Notes under the pieces: model-generated
The model's input: only the letters and a program-made list of their open reading frames with translations
Databases searched by the model: none
Told to the model about the DNA's origin: nothing
Shown: positions 52,870-63,856 of the stretch, one piece after another
How positions within the stretch are numbered: the stretch's first letter is position 1
Layout: every line of letters begins with the position of its first letter
Translations under genes and position numbers: made by a program
Source of the DNA: Aphrophora alni
Taxonomy: Eukaryota; Arthropoda; Insecta; Hemiptera; Aphrophoridae
Direction of reading: 5' to 3'
Length of the DNA stretch: 64,000 nucleotides
Assembly (NCBI GenBank): GCA_963513935.1
Contig: OY740769.1
Coordinates: 35,243,120-35,307,119 of the forward strand

Positions 52870-52965
52870 GATTCTCTAATTGCACCAGGGTCGGAAAAGA
52901 ACAAACATTTCTCAAGAGAGACCTCATGGGAAAGATGAAATTGAGGGATCTAACCCAAGACTACG
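52870..52965 (-). repeat. Inverted partner of the 49665-49750 segment
   Basis: The complement carries tgggttagatccctc, then catctttcccatgaggtctc, then ttcttttccgaccctgg. No protein family was recognised in any frame. Confidence 0.6.
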
Positions 52966-54139
52966 TGATACCTGCTAGGTTTTCTCGGGGTAGGCAAGCT
53001 CGTACTCACTTTAAGTGAGCCCTCTAGAGTGTTCATAATAATGTTACCTGTTGGAGAGTTCATGGTGCAATGTATATTTAGTGTGTTGTAGAACTCATGA
53101 AATATCATACAACGTTTCCAGACACAGTTTCTGTATACCAATGCACAATTTTATTCAAAGAGCTCTTACAATCTTAAGATATTACATCTAGAATTGAAAT
53201 CTGTCTAAAATGGTTTAAACTTGCTAACTGATGTCAACACAATCTCCACCCTAATATCCTTGTTTATGCTTGTGCTTGTGTATGATCATTGAGTATGTGG
53301 GACAGAATAACATGTTTTAGTTGTTGCATGAATTTTCCACTAAAACAACTCTTCGTGTGTTTTTTCTTCTCTTTCTTTTTCGTATTTTGAATGAGAGTGA
53401 TACAAGTAACTGTTACAATCCTTCGAGTAGAGAGTGAATCGTTTCTGATAGATTGAATATCATTTTCAATAACTGCTGCCAAGATTCACTTTCGCATTTT
53501 TTTCTCTGAATTCTACATCTGTTTTACTTGCGATTTTACACACTAGCATGGATTTCTACTGTACATATTTCACCAATAATTGAACCATTCAGGTAAAGAT
53601 GCTTTTGAAATTTTAGATTGTTAATTGAACACCACCATGGACGTTGGTTCACAGTTAACTGTCCAAACGTAACAGTGGTTGGAGAAATGTCAAACAATTT
53701 GTTTTCTGTAAAACCATTTCTGAGATAATAAAAAAAATAAAATTGGTCTTATGTATGGCGATCGCAAGGTATTAGTTATCGAAAACTAAGTCCAAAATAT
53801 GTTCTTATAGTAAACTATAATTATCCTACATGTCTACTCGTTTGGCTTGCATAGGCACCAGACGACAGAAAGACGTAATTTAAAAATCATTTTTGGGGGT
53901 AAGGGATATATATATTTTATATTTTATCTATATATTATATAGCACGTATTTTTGTAAAAAACTTGACATCAATTTTAACTCATCAGATACTTCAACTTTC
54001 TCTATACTACTGACATGGGAAAAATTAAAACTTAAAAATAATTGTAATAAATATTTTAAAATAGAAGACTTTTTGAATATCAGATTCAAAAATAAATTAG
54101 TGGAATATTTGTTCTGAAAACTAAAACTGTCATTGTAAC

Positions 54140-54545
54140 TACATTGTAACCCTCAAATTGACGAGTACAAAGACACGATAATATTGGTTGTGCCTAGGAA
54201 CACCGTGGTTGGGTTTTTGGTTGCGTTTGTGTTTCGAGAGGTTGTTTTGGTTGGTTGTGCATCTGGATCTGAAAGTAGACAGATACGCACGAAAATCCTC
54301 GACGTTCGAGAAATAGAGCACATGCCATAAGCCAGACGTCGAGATAGTTTAGTCCAGGATCCAAGGCCTCTTTTGATTTCGTCACCTTTAATATTAAAAT
54401 ATATCGCACTAGATTACCGAAGTTTCTGGAGTTCCGGGACGTTTCCAGTAGGCGGTTTAACAGATAATAACTAGGCTCTAGTTATTCCCTTGTTCTACGA
54501 AGTTACGGCACTAAAGCCTAAAATGCCGTGAGAAACGGGTTTAGG
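54140..54545. other. GC-richer, hairpin-rich islet (possible structured RNA, element or promoter region)
   Basis: The stretch is less AT-rich than its flanks and holds several adjacent inverted repeats. These are gtgcatctg (54257) with cagatacgcac (54280-54290, bulged); TCGACGT (54299-54305) with ACGTCGA (54336-54342); CTGGA (54426) with TCCAG (54444); AATAACTAG (54466-54474) with CTAGTTATT (54478-54486), perfect with a three-base loop; and ACGGCA (54505) with TGCCGT (54524-54529). I compared it by eye with spliceosomal snRNA, 5S, 7SL and RNase P signature strings and found no match. Overlapping minus frames (54139-54409) are not recognised. A promoter or first-exon region of a gene is another possibility, because the peptide exon lies 5 kb downstream, but nothing ties them together. 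Confidence 0.4.
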
Positions 54546-57306
54546 TATGTGCATTATATTTATTATTTTCATTTATAAGTTCCATTATTTTGAACGTTGT
54601 AAATTCAGAACCAAGCTTGTTCCATGGTGTGATGCGTGGTTTGACGTGGTTATATGTAATGGGTTATAATATGTATAGAAATCCGTAGAGCAGAATTGTA
54701 AAACGTTTATGTTAAAGTAGTTTTACCGTTAGTTCGGCAATTTCCGTTCTCTTCAGTAACTATACGTTACATCACTATTTTTAAACACATTTTTTTCTTA
54801 ATGTACTCTGTAGACTTGAGTTATATATTTTACTAAATACGTTTTATCTTCGTTTGTATGTTAGGTTTCACAAATATTCGGGTAAAGTACAAAGTGGTAT
54901 CCAAATAATATGACACTACCTAATTTATTTCTAAGTCTAATCCATACACTTCTCTTCAACGAAGGGACTAAAGTAATAAAACCTCCATCAAACTTCAAGT
55001 AACGCCTTCTTATAAAATTAAAAAGTTCAAAAATCTTACACATATTTTCTCACCTAACCATCACCAAATCCATATTAAAAAATATTACAACTGTGGTCAG
55101 TTTTAAGGAGTACTCAATGAGTAAAACATTATGAGTGCAGACTCTGAACAAATATTTTTATATATTTACATAGGACATAAACTTACTTCACTTGTGCCAC
55201 AACCACACTGTCAGCAGATATTGTATTCGATTAAAATCAAGTTTTTTTATAATATCGGTAAAAGTTTTCTTTATTTTATTGAAAATTATTTTTGAAATTA
55301 AATTGTTACACAAACTATACGATTCTTAGTCAATATTACCAAGAATTTAGACCAGCGAAACGCTATGTGTAACAGCTATAGCTTTTAAGTAAGGTAAAGT
55401 CATCTCCATTTTGAAATAACAAATCCGCGTATTACTTTTGCTCCGCTAGTGCTTATCTACAATGACGATTCATTGGTGTGAAGTCAAATCAATTTTACAT
55501 TTTTTCTTTGGCTCTAAACTTACAAGACAAAAAATACAATGAACTAAAATAATTTCGTAGATAAAAATCCAATATTAAAAAATTCACGGATTTTATATAC
55601 AACATTTTAATTACGAGTACTTAATGCAGCTATGCCTTCATAAAGGGACAAAGGAATTACACGGTATATTTCCAATCAATGAATTGATTAAAAATAGTTT
55701 TTTATTACTTTTTAAACACCACGTGTATCATTTTGTATACAAACCAATAGAATACATTTAGAAGTTCCATAGGCATTGTTACCATTATTACTTTTTTGCC
55801 TAATTAAACGTAAAACGGTATAAAGTTATAGCCTACCTTTATAACTTCCTTTTGTTTTATTTACATATCTAACTTTTATTTAAATACTCTAACTGGAAAT
55901 CTTATACTCAATTTGATGCCAAGACTACTGCCAATATGTAAGTAACTTATACTATATACAATTTTAATATTAATTAATTTTTTTTTAACAAAAATATAAA
56001 AAGGCATTCCAAAAGTTCTGGTGTAGTACTTTTTATTTGTTAATAATAAAAATGTTACAAGCCTAATTTATAAAAGTAATCTTCTTGTATACAATACTTT
56101 TAATGAATATTTTGTTCTATTATACGGATATCAAATGTAATGTACTTTCTTTTTAAGATATTGGTAAGTCTCCAGTATCTAGAAATGTACTTTTAAAAAG
56201 AGGGGTTAAAAGTTTTGAAAAAATATCATTATTCTTTATAAAATTTACCAAATATATTTAAATATTACAACGTTCATAGATAATTTTCTATAATTTCGTT
56301 TCGACGCGATCTATAACGCCTTTTAATTAAAAGTGTCACCGAAATTAAAGAGATCCGTATGATAAAATATTTATTAACTGAAGAACTATACGCCTCAAAG
56401 AAAATATGGTTCATGTAGTTTAAGTACCTTTATTTTTAATCCTTACATTTAGCTCAAAAATTATAATCCGTTAAGTTATCATTGAAATTAATAAAACACA
56501 CTTACTCTAAATTTATTCTTTCATTGTATTTCATACAAATCGGTAAGTTTTTGATTTTTCGTAATTTATGAATGTATATATAGATAAACACACTATGTTG
56601 TGTTAAACAAAAACCTATAATATACAATAAAGTTGCACATTAAAATGAGTTATTGCAACAATATTAAAAATAATTCACAATTTTATTATCTCAAACATCT
56701 GGTAAAATAAATTCTATTTACACGATAAAAGGTTCGTCTGTGGCCTTTTGTACATTTAAAGAAATATCAAAATATCTGGAATTTTTTTAAAAATTGTAAA
56801 GTAAATGGTAAAAAAAACATGTGAATAATATTATGACTGCTTTAATAATGGTAATATCAAACTAACATCAAATGAAATATTTTTGAAATTGAACAAGAGA
56901 ATCTTAATAGGTTCTTAAAAATCTACTCTATTTGGATAGTGTTGTGATTTAAAAAAAAAGACTTCACTTCATTTTCTTAAATAGACTTTTCGTCTAACTA
57001 GTAACTTGACGATTTGTTAAAAATGAAATACTTTTCTTCACAGTTGTGTGTTGTTTTGCACTCAATTTTTCTCTTTTAAATATATTTTCACTGTTCGAAC
57101 ATACCTAAATGGGATTCTACTGTGCAATAAATAAATTTCGGAATAAAATAATGACTTTTATGATGTGTAACAAATTTACATAAATACAAATTAGATATTA
57201 TTTTATTATGCACCAGTTCGTCTAATGAAAAACATTCTATACGATCATTTACATACAATACGTATCGATTAAAATATTAATTGTAAGTGTAATGCAAAGT
57301 AAATAA

Positions 57307-57310
<4 letters not shown>
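54546..57310. other. AT-rich DNA, no gene seen
   Basis: Frames are short. The minus frame at 54861-55043 has a few basic residues but no recognisable family. If the peptide gene at 59.5 kb has a distant first exon, part of this could be its intron. Confidence 0.4.

Positions 57311-57344
<34 letters not shown>
57311..57344. repeat. (TA)n microsatellite
   Basis: A TA tract of about 34 bases is preceded by AAAT units. Confidence 0.95.
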
Positions 57345-57347
<3 letters not shown>

Positions 57348-57474
57348 AACCTTACATCGTAGCTCACTGTTTAGATTTAATGTGTAAATATTAGATTTAT
57401 AATTTTTAATTGTTTCCTTTCTCCCTGGACCATCGCTGTCTCAATATATAATAATTAAATGTCTTTATTGTTCG

Positions 57475-57475
57475 T

Positions 57476-57500
<25 letters not shown>
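57475..57500 (-). repeat. Poly(T) tract, candidate poly(A) tail of a minus-strand retroelement
   Basis: Twenty-six T lie about 380 bases beyond the 3' end of the minus-strand endonuclease-like remnant at 57875-58300. Position and orientation fit that element's poly(A) tail. Confidence 0.6.
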
Positions 57501-57507
<7 letters not shown>

Positions 57508-57874
57508 TTAGAAATCGCAAATTACATATTATGCAACATAATATTACAAAATAACAATAACTCTTCTTAAACTAACAATATACATGTTTAAATGTAAAAA
57601 GAAAATACATATATTAACTACTACAAACACCTAATTAAAACACACACAAGCACAGTCATACATGAACATGAAGTTAGGTATTGAATGTTTCCTATTGAAA
57701 TAAGAAAAATGAATATCATTATGTAAAATGGCGGTTATTGTGGAAAAAGTGTATTATTGGCTTGGTCGGTGTGTGTTATTGGGTAGAATATCTATTTCCA
57801 CTGTTGTCATTGTTACACATAGAATGACTGTGTTCCAGTCTCACTGGAGTTGTTACAATGTTAGACTGAATTAG

Positions 57875-58300
57875 ATGTTTATTGCTTATTATGTGAGTCG
57901 GTTAATTGTTGAAAGCTTTGTATATTTCGAAGTCTTCCAAAGAACTCATATCCCGTCCTTTTTCTACACATGTGTAATATATCCATATTAGTGATGATTT
58001 TAGTATATGTGTGCCAAATGTGAATGACGTGTGTCAGCATACTTTGATATTTTGTTGCCTTTACTAGTAGGTTGCGATGCAATTTGATGTGAAGGATTGG
58101 CGTGTTTTTCCGATATAAATTTTGGGTGTTCGTTCCATGTTATTTTGTTTACGATAGTCTTTTTTTTGAGTCGACATTATTTATTTATGCTGTCAGTTCT
58201 CAACATCGATTCAAGTTTGCTGTGTGTTATATATGTGACCACTACACCATTTCAACCATTTCTTACCTTTTCAAATAATAATGTTTAGTTCATATTTTTC
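57875..58300 (-). mobile_element. Probable decayed Penelope-like element, C-terminal endonuclease region
   Basis: On the minus strand the frame 58082-57879 contains H..TYTKIITNMDILHMCRKR followed by a short tail and a stop. The pattern H(x)n-Y-x-x-I-x-x-x-M-x-I-L-H-x-C is typical of the region after the GIY-YIG core in Penelope-like elements, where it precedes the conserved glutamate helix. That glutamate helix (normally LE.FEIY-like) is degraded here. Upstream on the same strand a WNEHP-type string near 58110-58135 is compatible with the R..EH motif but lies out of frame. No intact GIY or YIG motif survives. I regard it as a dead copy; a non-LTR element tail is the main alternative. Confidence 0.45.
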
Positions 58301-58748
58301 CGAATTCACATGAAACATTTTTTGTAAATTTGTAGGTTTGTTCTTGTGTTTATTATAAGTTTGTCAACTACTTAACTTTTACACCTGTTAGCTACTGCTA
58401 TGTGTTTAATTATGTTCAGTTCTTGGTTATTTATCATTGAGATTCAGTCGTGATATGGTTGTAAAGAAGACTATCATTTCTCTTAAATAAAATGAGTGTC
58501 CTACCTGTGACAGAATATCATTCTATGTCTGTAGTGTTTATGATTGGATCACAGCCATGTGTTTTCTACGTAGTTCAAACATAATAACGATGGGCAAATC
58601 GAGAAAATGAGAGAAAATATTTAGGATAACATTTTTGTTAAATATTTCTTGAAATCGAAGTAGGCAGTGGTAAGTAGATTAATAAGTTCATCCATTTATT
58701 GTTGTTATAAATTTGAACATGTTTGTAGGTTGTTATATGAACTATCTA

Positions 58749-58750
<2 letters not shown>

Positions 58751-58799
<49 letters not shown>
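58751..58799. repeat. (TA)n microsatellite
   Basis: This is an uninterrupted TA tract of about 49 bases, next to the hairpin at 58837-58856. Confidence 0.95.
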
Positions 58800-58801
<2 letters not shown>

Positions 58802-58836
58802 ATTAAATTTTTGTCGCTTTTATTTTCATATTATGG

Positions 58837-58860
58837 CCGATGATGGGTTTTATCGGAAAC
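58837..58860 (+). other. Hairpin CCGAT...ATCGG followed by GAAAC (hammerhead-like string)
   Basis: CCGAT (58837-58841) pairs with ATCGG (58852-58856), and the string continues into aaac. The layout c-GATGA-stem-GGAAAC resembles a degenerate hammerhead core (CTGATGA...GAAAC), a motif reported in Penelope-like terminal repeats. One core base differs, and the stems I and III that a ribozyme needs are not evident. Its proximity to the decayed Penelope-like remnant is suggestive only. Confidence 0.3.
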
Positions 58861-59242
58861 TAAATGTTTTCCCCTGATTGTATAAAATACTTTTGAAATG
58901 TTGTGTCTAAATGCTGTGGATAAATTTACCAACAGACTAGGTTAATGTACTTTGATCAAGACTCTGAAATTGGCAGCGTGAGGGTCAATGATCTTTGTAT
59001 GATGTAGTATTTTCAAAATTGGACCTAACTAACCCATCAGTACTATTTATATATTTTTCCCTATAAATACGAAAAATGTTTATAATATTTGTAATTTCTT
59101 TGTTTTGTAATAATTATACTAATGTGTTCTTTAACTTAGGCTATAGCATTAGTATCTAGTATGACTTATTTTGATGGTTTACGTGTAGGTTTAGCTAATT
59201 GTTAATTTAGAAGAGCAGTTACTACTGCTTATACAGTTAGAT

Positions 59243-59340
59243 TTTGATTATGGCCCTAAGCTTGTAGCTAGTAGTTTTTGATATTTTCATCTTCTACGTT
59301 TATCATATGATAAAAGACGTAGAACCAACTATCAAAACTG
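59243..59340 (+). repeat. Dispersed repeat F5, copy 2, forming a near-perfect foldback
   Basis: After ttatggcccta, the arms agtttttgat...tctacgtttatcat (59272-59306) and atgataaaagacgtagaacc...atcaaaact (59307-59339) pair with a small bulge and an almost absent loop. It could be a small foldback element. It lies 170 bases upstream of the peptide exon, so within its presumed intron. Confidence 0.55.
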
Positions 59341-59511
59341 TGTGTACAAATTGTTATTTGCAAATTAAATGTTGTCAAGTGTTACACTATACCAATAACA
59401 TTATCTAATAAAGTAATATAGCTTGGTGGTAGCACATGTCATATTATCACTTTCATAAAAATTGTTACCGTAACGAAATAAGAGATTTAAATTTTACATA
59501 CATTTTTTCAG

Positions 59512-59986
59512 GAAGGTCTTTACTTTTGTTTCTGTCACCTTGCTGTTAACTAGCATGGTTGAAGGAGGACCCTTAGAAGGCTGGAAAAATGTTTACCAAG
59601 ACCATGTTTACCCCGGACGGCCAGGGAGAAAGCAGGAAATAAATGAAAATGATCTCCTGAATCTTTTAAAGCAACTCATAGATAAGAAATTAGATAAAAA
59701 CAAGAACGATGGCAAACAAATTCCTCCTGTGATGTATAATAATGGTTTATTACAAGATAACCAAAACAATCGTATTAACAGTCCATATCCTTTGGAGAAC
59801 ATAAACGATCATTTTAAAGTAAATAAACATAACGGTTTTTATGATGCATATAGTAATGAAAACCACGAACATGGTTACATACATGATAAACAGCCCTTAT
59901 ATCAAAACAATGGTTTAATGAACTACTACCTACAAAGGAAAGCCCTTACAGATCCTCGCTATGGTATTGGACTGGGAAAACTGTAG
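59512..59986 (+). CDS. Terminal coding exon of a secreted peptide / neuropeptide-like precursor (first exon not found)
   Basis: The frame is open from a polypyrimidine-AG acceptor (ttttttcag ending at 59511) to a stop at 59984-59986, giving 157 residues from 59513. The exon starts KVFTFVSVTLLLTSM, a typical hydrophobic signal-peptide core without a methionine before it. The initiator must therefore lie in an upstream exon joined by a phase-2 intron (one base, 59512, completes the split codon). Cleavage probably falls near VEGG at residues 16-19. A peptide then runs through W24 and two tyrosines to a PGRPGRK string (residues 34-40), where G38-R39-K40 is a classical amidation and dibasic cleavage site. 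An acidic/leucine amphipathic segment (43-57) and a K58-K59 pair follow. The remainder is rich in Asn, Tyr and His without cysteines and ends in GLGKL. Length, signal, processing sites and low complexity fit an arthropod neuropeptide or other secreted prohormone. I do not recognise the family; a cuticle or salivary secreted protein is the alternative. Codon composition is less AT-extreme than the flanks. Confidence 0.7.
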
Positions 59987-60260
59987 ATGAAAGAGGAAGA
60001 GATCGATTTTAAGGGTAACAATTTGAAGGACCAATTGAAAACTGAACTATCTTAATCGCCTCTTTATTATATACATAATATGTTGGTCTTACAGATATCG
60101 TAATATCTATGGTACTTTTTAACACTGACATAATATTTATTATTTTTTAAATATTACCTTATCCATGTGACGGTTGTTATTGATTTGTCTTTATCCATAC
60201 AATTCATGGATAAATGATAATTTATTTATTTATTATAATGGTATTATTATAATTAAATAT

Positions 60261-60266
60261 AATAAA
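60261..60266 (+). promoter_or_regulatory. Candidate poly(A) signal AATAAA of the peptide gene
   Basis: It lies about 275 bases after the stop codon, in the expected orientation. The motif is common by chance in this composition, so the assignment is tentative. Confidence 0.4.
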
Positions 60267-61394
60267 TTACATTGTAATACATATATAATTTTTTATTTAT
60301 TATATATTATTTAGAATAATTGATTTTTGAATTTATAAATTGTAATTTAATAATTCTTGGATTTTAATAATACATCAGTATTTTACTTTTAATTTTGTAA
60401 ATATAATATTCGTTTGTTTAAAGTGTTTTTCAATTTGAACATTTATCTTGCAATCTCATTGTTATCCTTAGTTTATATTAGTATTAATTAATTTTAATAT
60501 TTTTAATAACCAACATTGGGGAATACACAATCACAAAATGAAGGAAATTTGTAAAAAATAATAAAAATCTAAACGTGTACCAGATGAGGTCATTTAGGTG
60601 TTAATTTCTTACATATACCTGTACATATACACAGAAATATACGTGATAGGTAAACAAAATCCATGTTAAGTTTTTAGCGAAATTATCCGTTTGAGTTTTA
60701 AGAAGTCCATAAGATTATAGTTTAAAATAACAACGCTTTTCCACCATTTACGGGATGCATTAAATCCTTAACGAGGAACTGATTATGACAAAATTTCTTA
60801 TATGAGTTTGTGTATTATTGTTGACCAGTGTTTAACATTGTTAAACAGTGTGAGCAATAGCCAATAGACTAATCGACAAATCCAAAAAAAGTCTCCCTTT
60901 TTATATTTGTTATTGTTTTTAAAGGATCATTACAAATAATATATACATTGTATACATTATAATAGACTTCTATTATGCCTGAGCAATTATTATATTCGCA
61001 GGTAAGCATTATATATTGTTAATGATAAATAATGAAGATGACTTTATGATGGAAACAGCCATAACATACCTTCAAACTGTTATTGACGTCTTAAAAGGTT
61101 TTTATTTTATTTTATTAATAAATCTACTTTCGTTAATGGGGGTCATTTAATTTCAGAGTGCATCGAAAATAATAGTACGAATTTCTTCTTTCTTGTATGA
61201 TAAAGTTTTATAGTGTTAATTAAAAGATAATTTTTTTAAATGTTTTTTTAGTTATAAATTTGTTTATTGTTACTTATAAATGGTTTTGTTTTTGTTTGTT
61301 TTTTGAAATGGAAGATATAAATATCTCAGACATATGTGTTTACAGTAAAATTATATAACCCGTTGGGAAAATAGGCTTAATAATCAATTATAAT
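60267..61394. other. AT-rich DNA, no gene seen
   Basis: A block at about 60850-60890 (gcaatag...aatcgacaaatccaaaa) resembles 32752-32776 and may mark the true start of F4 copy 2. Confidence 0.4.
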
Positions 61395-62510
61395 AAACAC
61401 TTTTTTGAGTGGTTATAACAAATTTTATTACGTAATTATATTATTTATGTTTCAATCGTAATAAAAAGAATAGTAGTTTTTGTTAAAAGCCTACCTTGAC
61501 ACGTATGTCTTAATTCATAGTTTCATATGTAAAATGAAAACACGCCTATCCGTTCTTCCACAGTGCGTAACAACAAATAAGAAAACATTGCGCTTTTGCC
61601 ATTTTGCACAGTCATTCTATAATGCTTTAGTGCAAAAAAGTAGAATTTAGTACTCTCTAAGGGGTATTTATCTTGTCTTTTTGTAGTGTCCCAGCTTCTC
61701 GCCTTCCGGTAAAACGTGAATGAAATGTTGATAACACGACTCAATGAATTTCTACATGAAAGGCGTAGGTTTACTCTTTTGTTGAATAGATGAAATTTAT
61801 TTTAAATAGTAGAGTTGTTGCTATGTGAAACAAATTATTAGCTCTTTGTAAGCACCTATAAAATGAAATTTTATTCCCTGTGTAAGTCAGGTGAAAATGT
61901 ATCATTCCGGTGTTACTTTTATATATCATGATAATTTCGATATATGTGTTATATTTCGAATTTTTTGTTGTATGACGATTTATTGTTACACTTTGATAGA
62001 TTTCGGTTCATTGAGATATATATTACGTTCATATTTAATTTATTTTGAGGTACTCGGGATATTTTGAAGAATTCAAACATACTTTGTTGTACTATGGACG
62101 AAGTACAGTTATATGTTTTGACAATTTCGAAGATAATTATGTTTAAAATAATTGCATCTAAAACTATTTAGGGTTATTATAGAAGTAAATCGTAATGAAT
62201 TTAAAAAGTCATTCAAATTTACTTTACCTCTCATAAGAACGCAATAAAAATTTCGATGTTTTTTTCACAATAATTACGAAAGATGCTGGAATGTCTTTAT
62301 TTGTTCCCCCTTAGTAACTAAGTTAAACTCAACTCTAGCTTATGAAGTTAAAACTGTATTTATGTTGTTATTGAATAAAATTTTTAATATAAAACTCGAT
62401 ATTAGTACTACTAGTAGATAAACCTGAAATATCGAAACACATTTGGTTCTAAAATCATCGATTGATCTTGAACAGAATGATGAAAATAATACACGGGTAG
62501 AAAACGTATT
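61395..62510 (+). repeat. Dispersed repeat F4, copy 2
   Basis: This copy is collinear with 33240-34110. Central blocks (taaaagcctaccttgacac, gtagaatttagtact, ttatcttgtctttttgtagt, ttccggtaaaacgtgaa) are well conserved. The later part includes tttactttacctctcataa and ends in gataatacacgggt-like sequence. The copy is somewhat longer than copy 1 because of AT-rich insertions at about 61900-62180. Confidence 0.7.
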
Positions 62511-62640
62511 AATAAAAAAATTTAAACCACGTATATAAATAAACAAAGACCAGAGCACTGTGGTGACAATATATACAGATACACTTTCAAAAGTCCCTTA
62601 CCACACTTGGGAATAAACAAAATAACACAAAAAACAAAAT

Positions 62641-62816
62641 TTTTTTGTCAAAAGTAAAATGTTTATTCCTATTAGACCCTTATAGCTATTACAACAACAA
62701 AGTTGTCATCTTCAGAGGGAATCTTAACAAAGACTAAATTAAAACTATTTACAACTAAAGTGACCAGTTTCTCTACCCCACTCCTCTGGTGCATTGACCT
62801 ATCAACAATAGGGTTG
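62641..62816. mobile_element. Probable outer part of the Penelope-like left arm
   Basis: The sequence is less AT-extreme and contains, on the minus strand, ctctgaagatgacaac with a pairing gttgt just beyond. Strings of the type ctgaagatg...hairpin are frequent near the ends of Penelope-like elements. I infer that the inverted arm continues outward to about here, because the opposite arm runs off the window at 64000 before this part can be compared. Confidence 0.45.
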
Positions 62817-62960
62817 ACAGTTCAAACACCTGTACTGTGTTACCTGGAATGGGGAAGGCCCAATCCTCTAACAAACAAAGATGTTTTAGAATTTACAAAA
62901 TAATCATCCCTAAACTAATTATCTAAACATATTAACTAAATAATCATAGTAGATACAATT

Positions 62961-62991
<31 letters not shown>

Positions 62992-63104
62992 TATTATTTT
63001 TATTTTTTTTTTTTTAAATAGATGAATATAACTATTATCATAACATATTAAACAAAAATACGAATAATACACGCTATGTTACAAATATTATTAACATATT
63101 AAAA
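62817..63104 (-). mobile_element. Left inverted arm of a Penelope-like element (pLTR-like)
   Basis: These 288 bases are the exact inverse complement of 63713-64000 as far as I can read, including a 13-base homopolymer and a TTTTA-type array that would drift quickly. The arm ends abruptly at 63104, after which the sequence becomes endonuclease coding. Penelope-like elements characteristically carry long terminal repeats (pLTRs) in direct or inverted order, often joined to a 5'-truncated body. Confidence 0.85.
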
Positions 63105-63396
63105 CAAGGTTTATCTTGGCCAAACAAAGAGAAGAATCACGACTAGGTTTAAAGAACATTTGGCCCATTTAAAATACGACAGACCAGAAAAATCTAGTAT
63201 AGCGGAACATCTATTAGAAACTAACCATAACACAGACCTTAAAAATTTAAAATTGTTAAAAAAAGTGAATTCCAATAAATTATTAAATAGCTATGAAAGC
63301 ATATTAATTGCTAAGACTGAAAATTCAAAATTATTAAATTCTGACAAAGGCCCTATTCCTAATTCATGCTTGTTCTCTTTGTTACAACCAAGATAG
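63103..63396 (+). mobile_element. Penelope-like element, GIY-YIG endonuclease domain (5'-truncated ORF)
   Basis: The frame opens right at the arm junction (63103) and ends at a TAG at 63394-63396, about 97 residues. It reads VYLGQTKRR (the YIG half of GIY-YIG), ITTRFKEH (the catalytic Arg and the conserved Glu-His), SIAEHLLETNH (the conserved A.H....H region), and NSYESILI with the metal-binding glutamate candidate, then LLNSDKG and LFSLL. This order is that of the C-terminal endonuclease of Penelope-like retroelements. The upstream GIY half, the Cys linker and the whole reverse transcriptase are missing: a stop (63100-63102, in the arm) precedes the frame. The frame itself is unbroken, so the copy is recent. 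No initiator is expected, because it is a fragment. Confidence 0.85.
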
Positions 63397-63432
63397 ACCT
63401 TTTAGGTTGTTAAGCAATAGATTTCTTAGAAT

Positions 63433-63434
<2 letters not shown>

Positions 63435-63471
<37 letters not shown>
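63435..63471. repeat. Poly(T) tract, 37 T, in the 3' part of the Penelope-like element
   Basis: This is a T run about 40 bases after the endonuclease stop. It appears to belong to the element's 3' untranslated region. The frame crossing it is an artefact. Confidence 0.9.
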
Positions 63472-63475
<4 letters not shown>

Positions 63476-63712
63476 GTAAGTTATTATTTATATTTATCAT
63501 TAATATGCTGGTTTACTATATTAATAGAATTTTTTAGCATCATTCTTATGATTCATGTAAAAAATTTATTCTTGTATCTATTATTAAAGATTAACCTTTT
63601 TATGTTGTTATGGTATTTTCAGCATAGTGGTTTTTTTTAAAATTTTAAAAAAATTATTAATTTTTTTTATTTTAATTTTTTTATTCTTGTAAAAGTAAAT
63701 ATTTATATCTCA

Positions 63713-63825
63713 TTTTAATATGTTAATAATATTTGTAACATAGCGTGTATTATTCGTATTTTTGTTTAATATGTTATGATAATAGTTATATTCATCTATT
63801 TAAAAAAAAAAAAATAAAAATAATA

Positions 63826-63856
<31 letters not shown>

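Noticed and set aside
59608..59802. Minus-strand frame opposite the peptide exon
   Set aside because: It is the antisense of the much better supported plus-strand exon.
62703..62903. 66-codon plus frame in the left arm of the Penelope-like element
   Set aside because: It lies in the arm, antisense to the element's own direction, and matches no protein family that I know.
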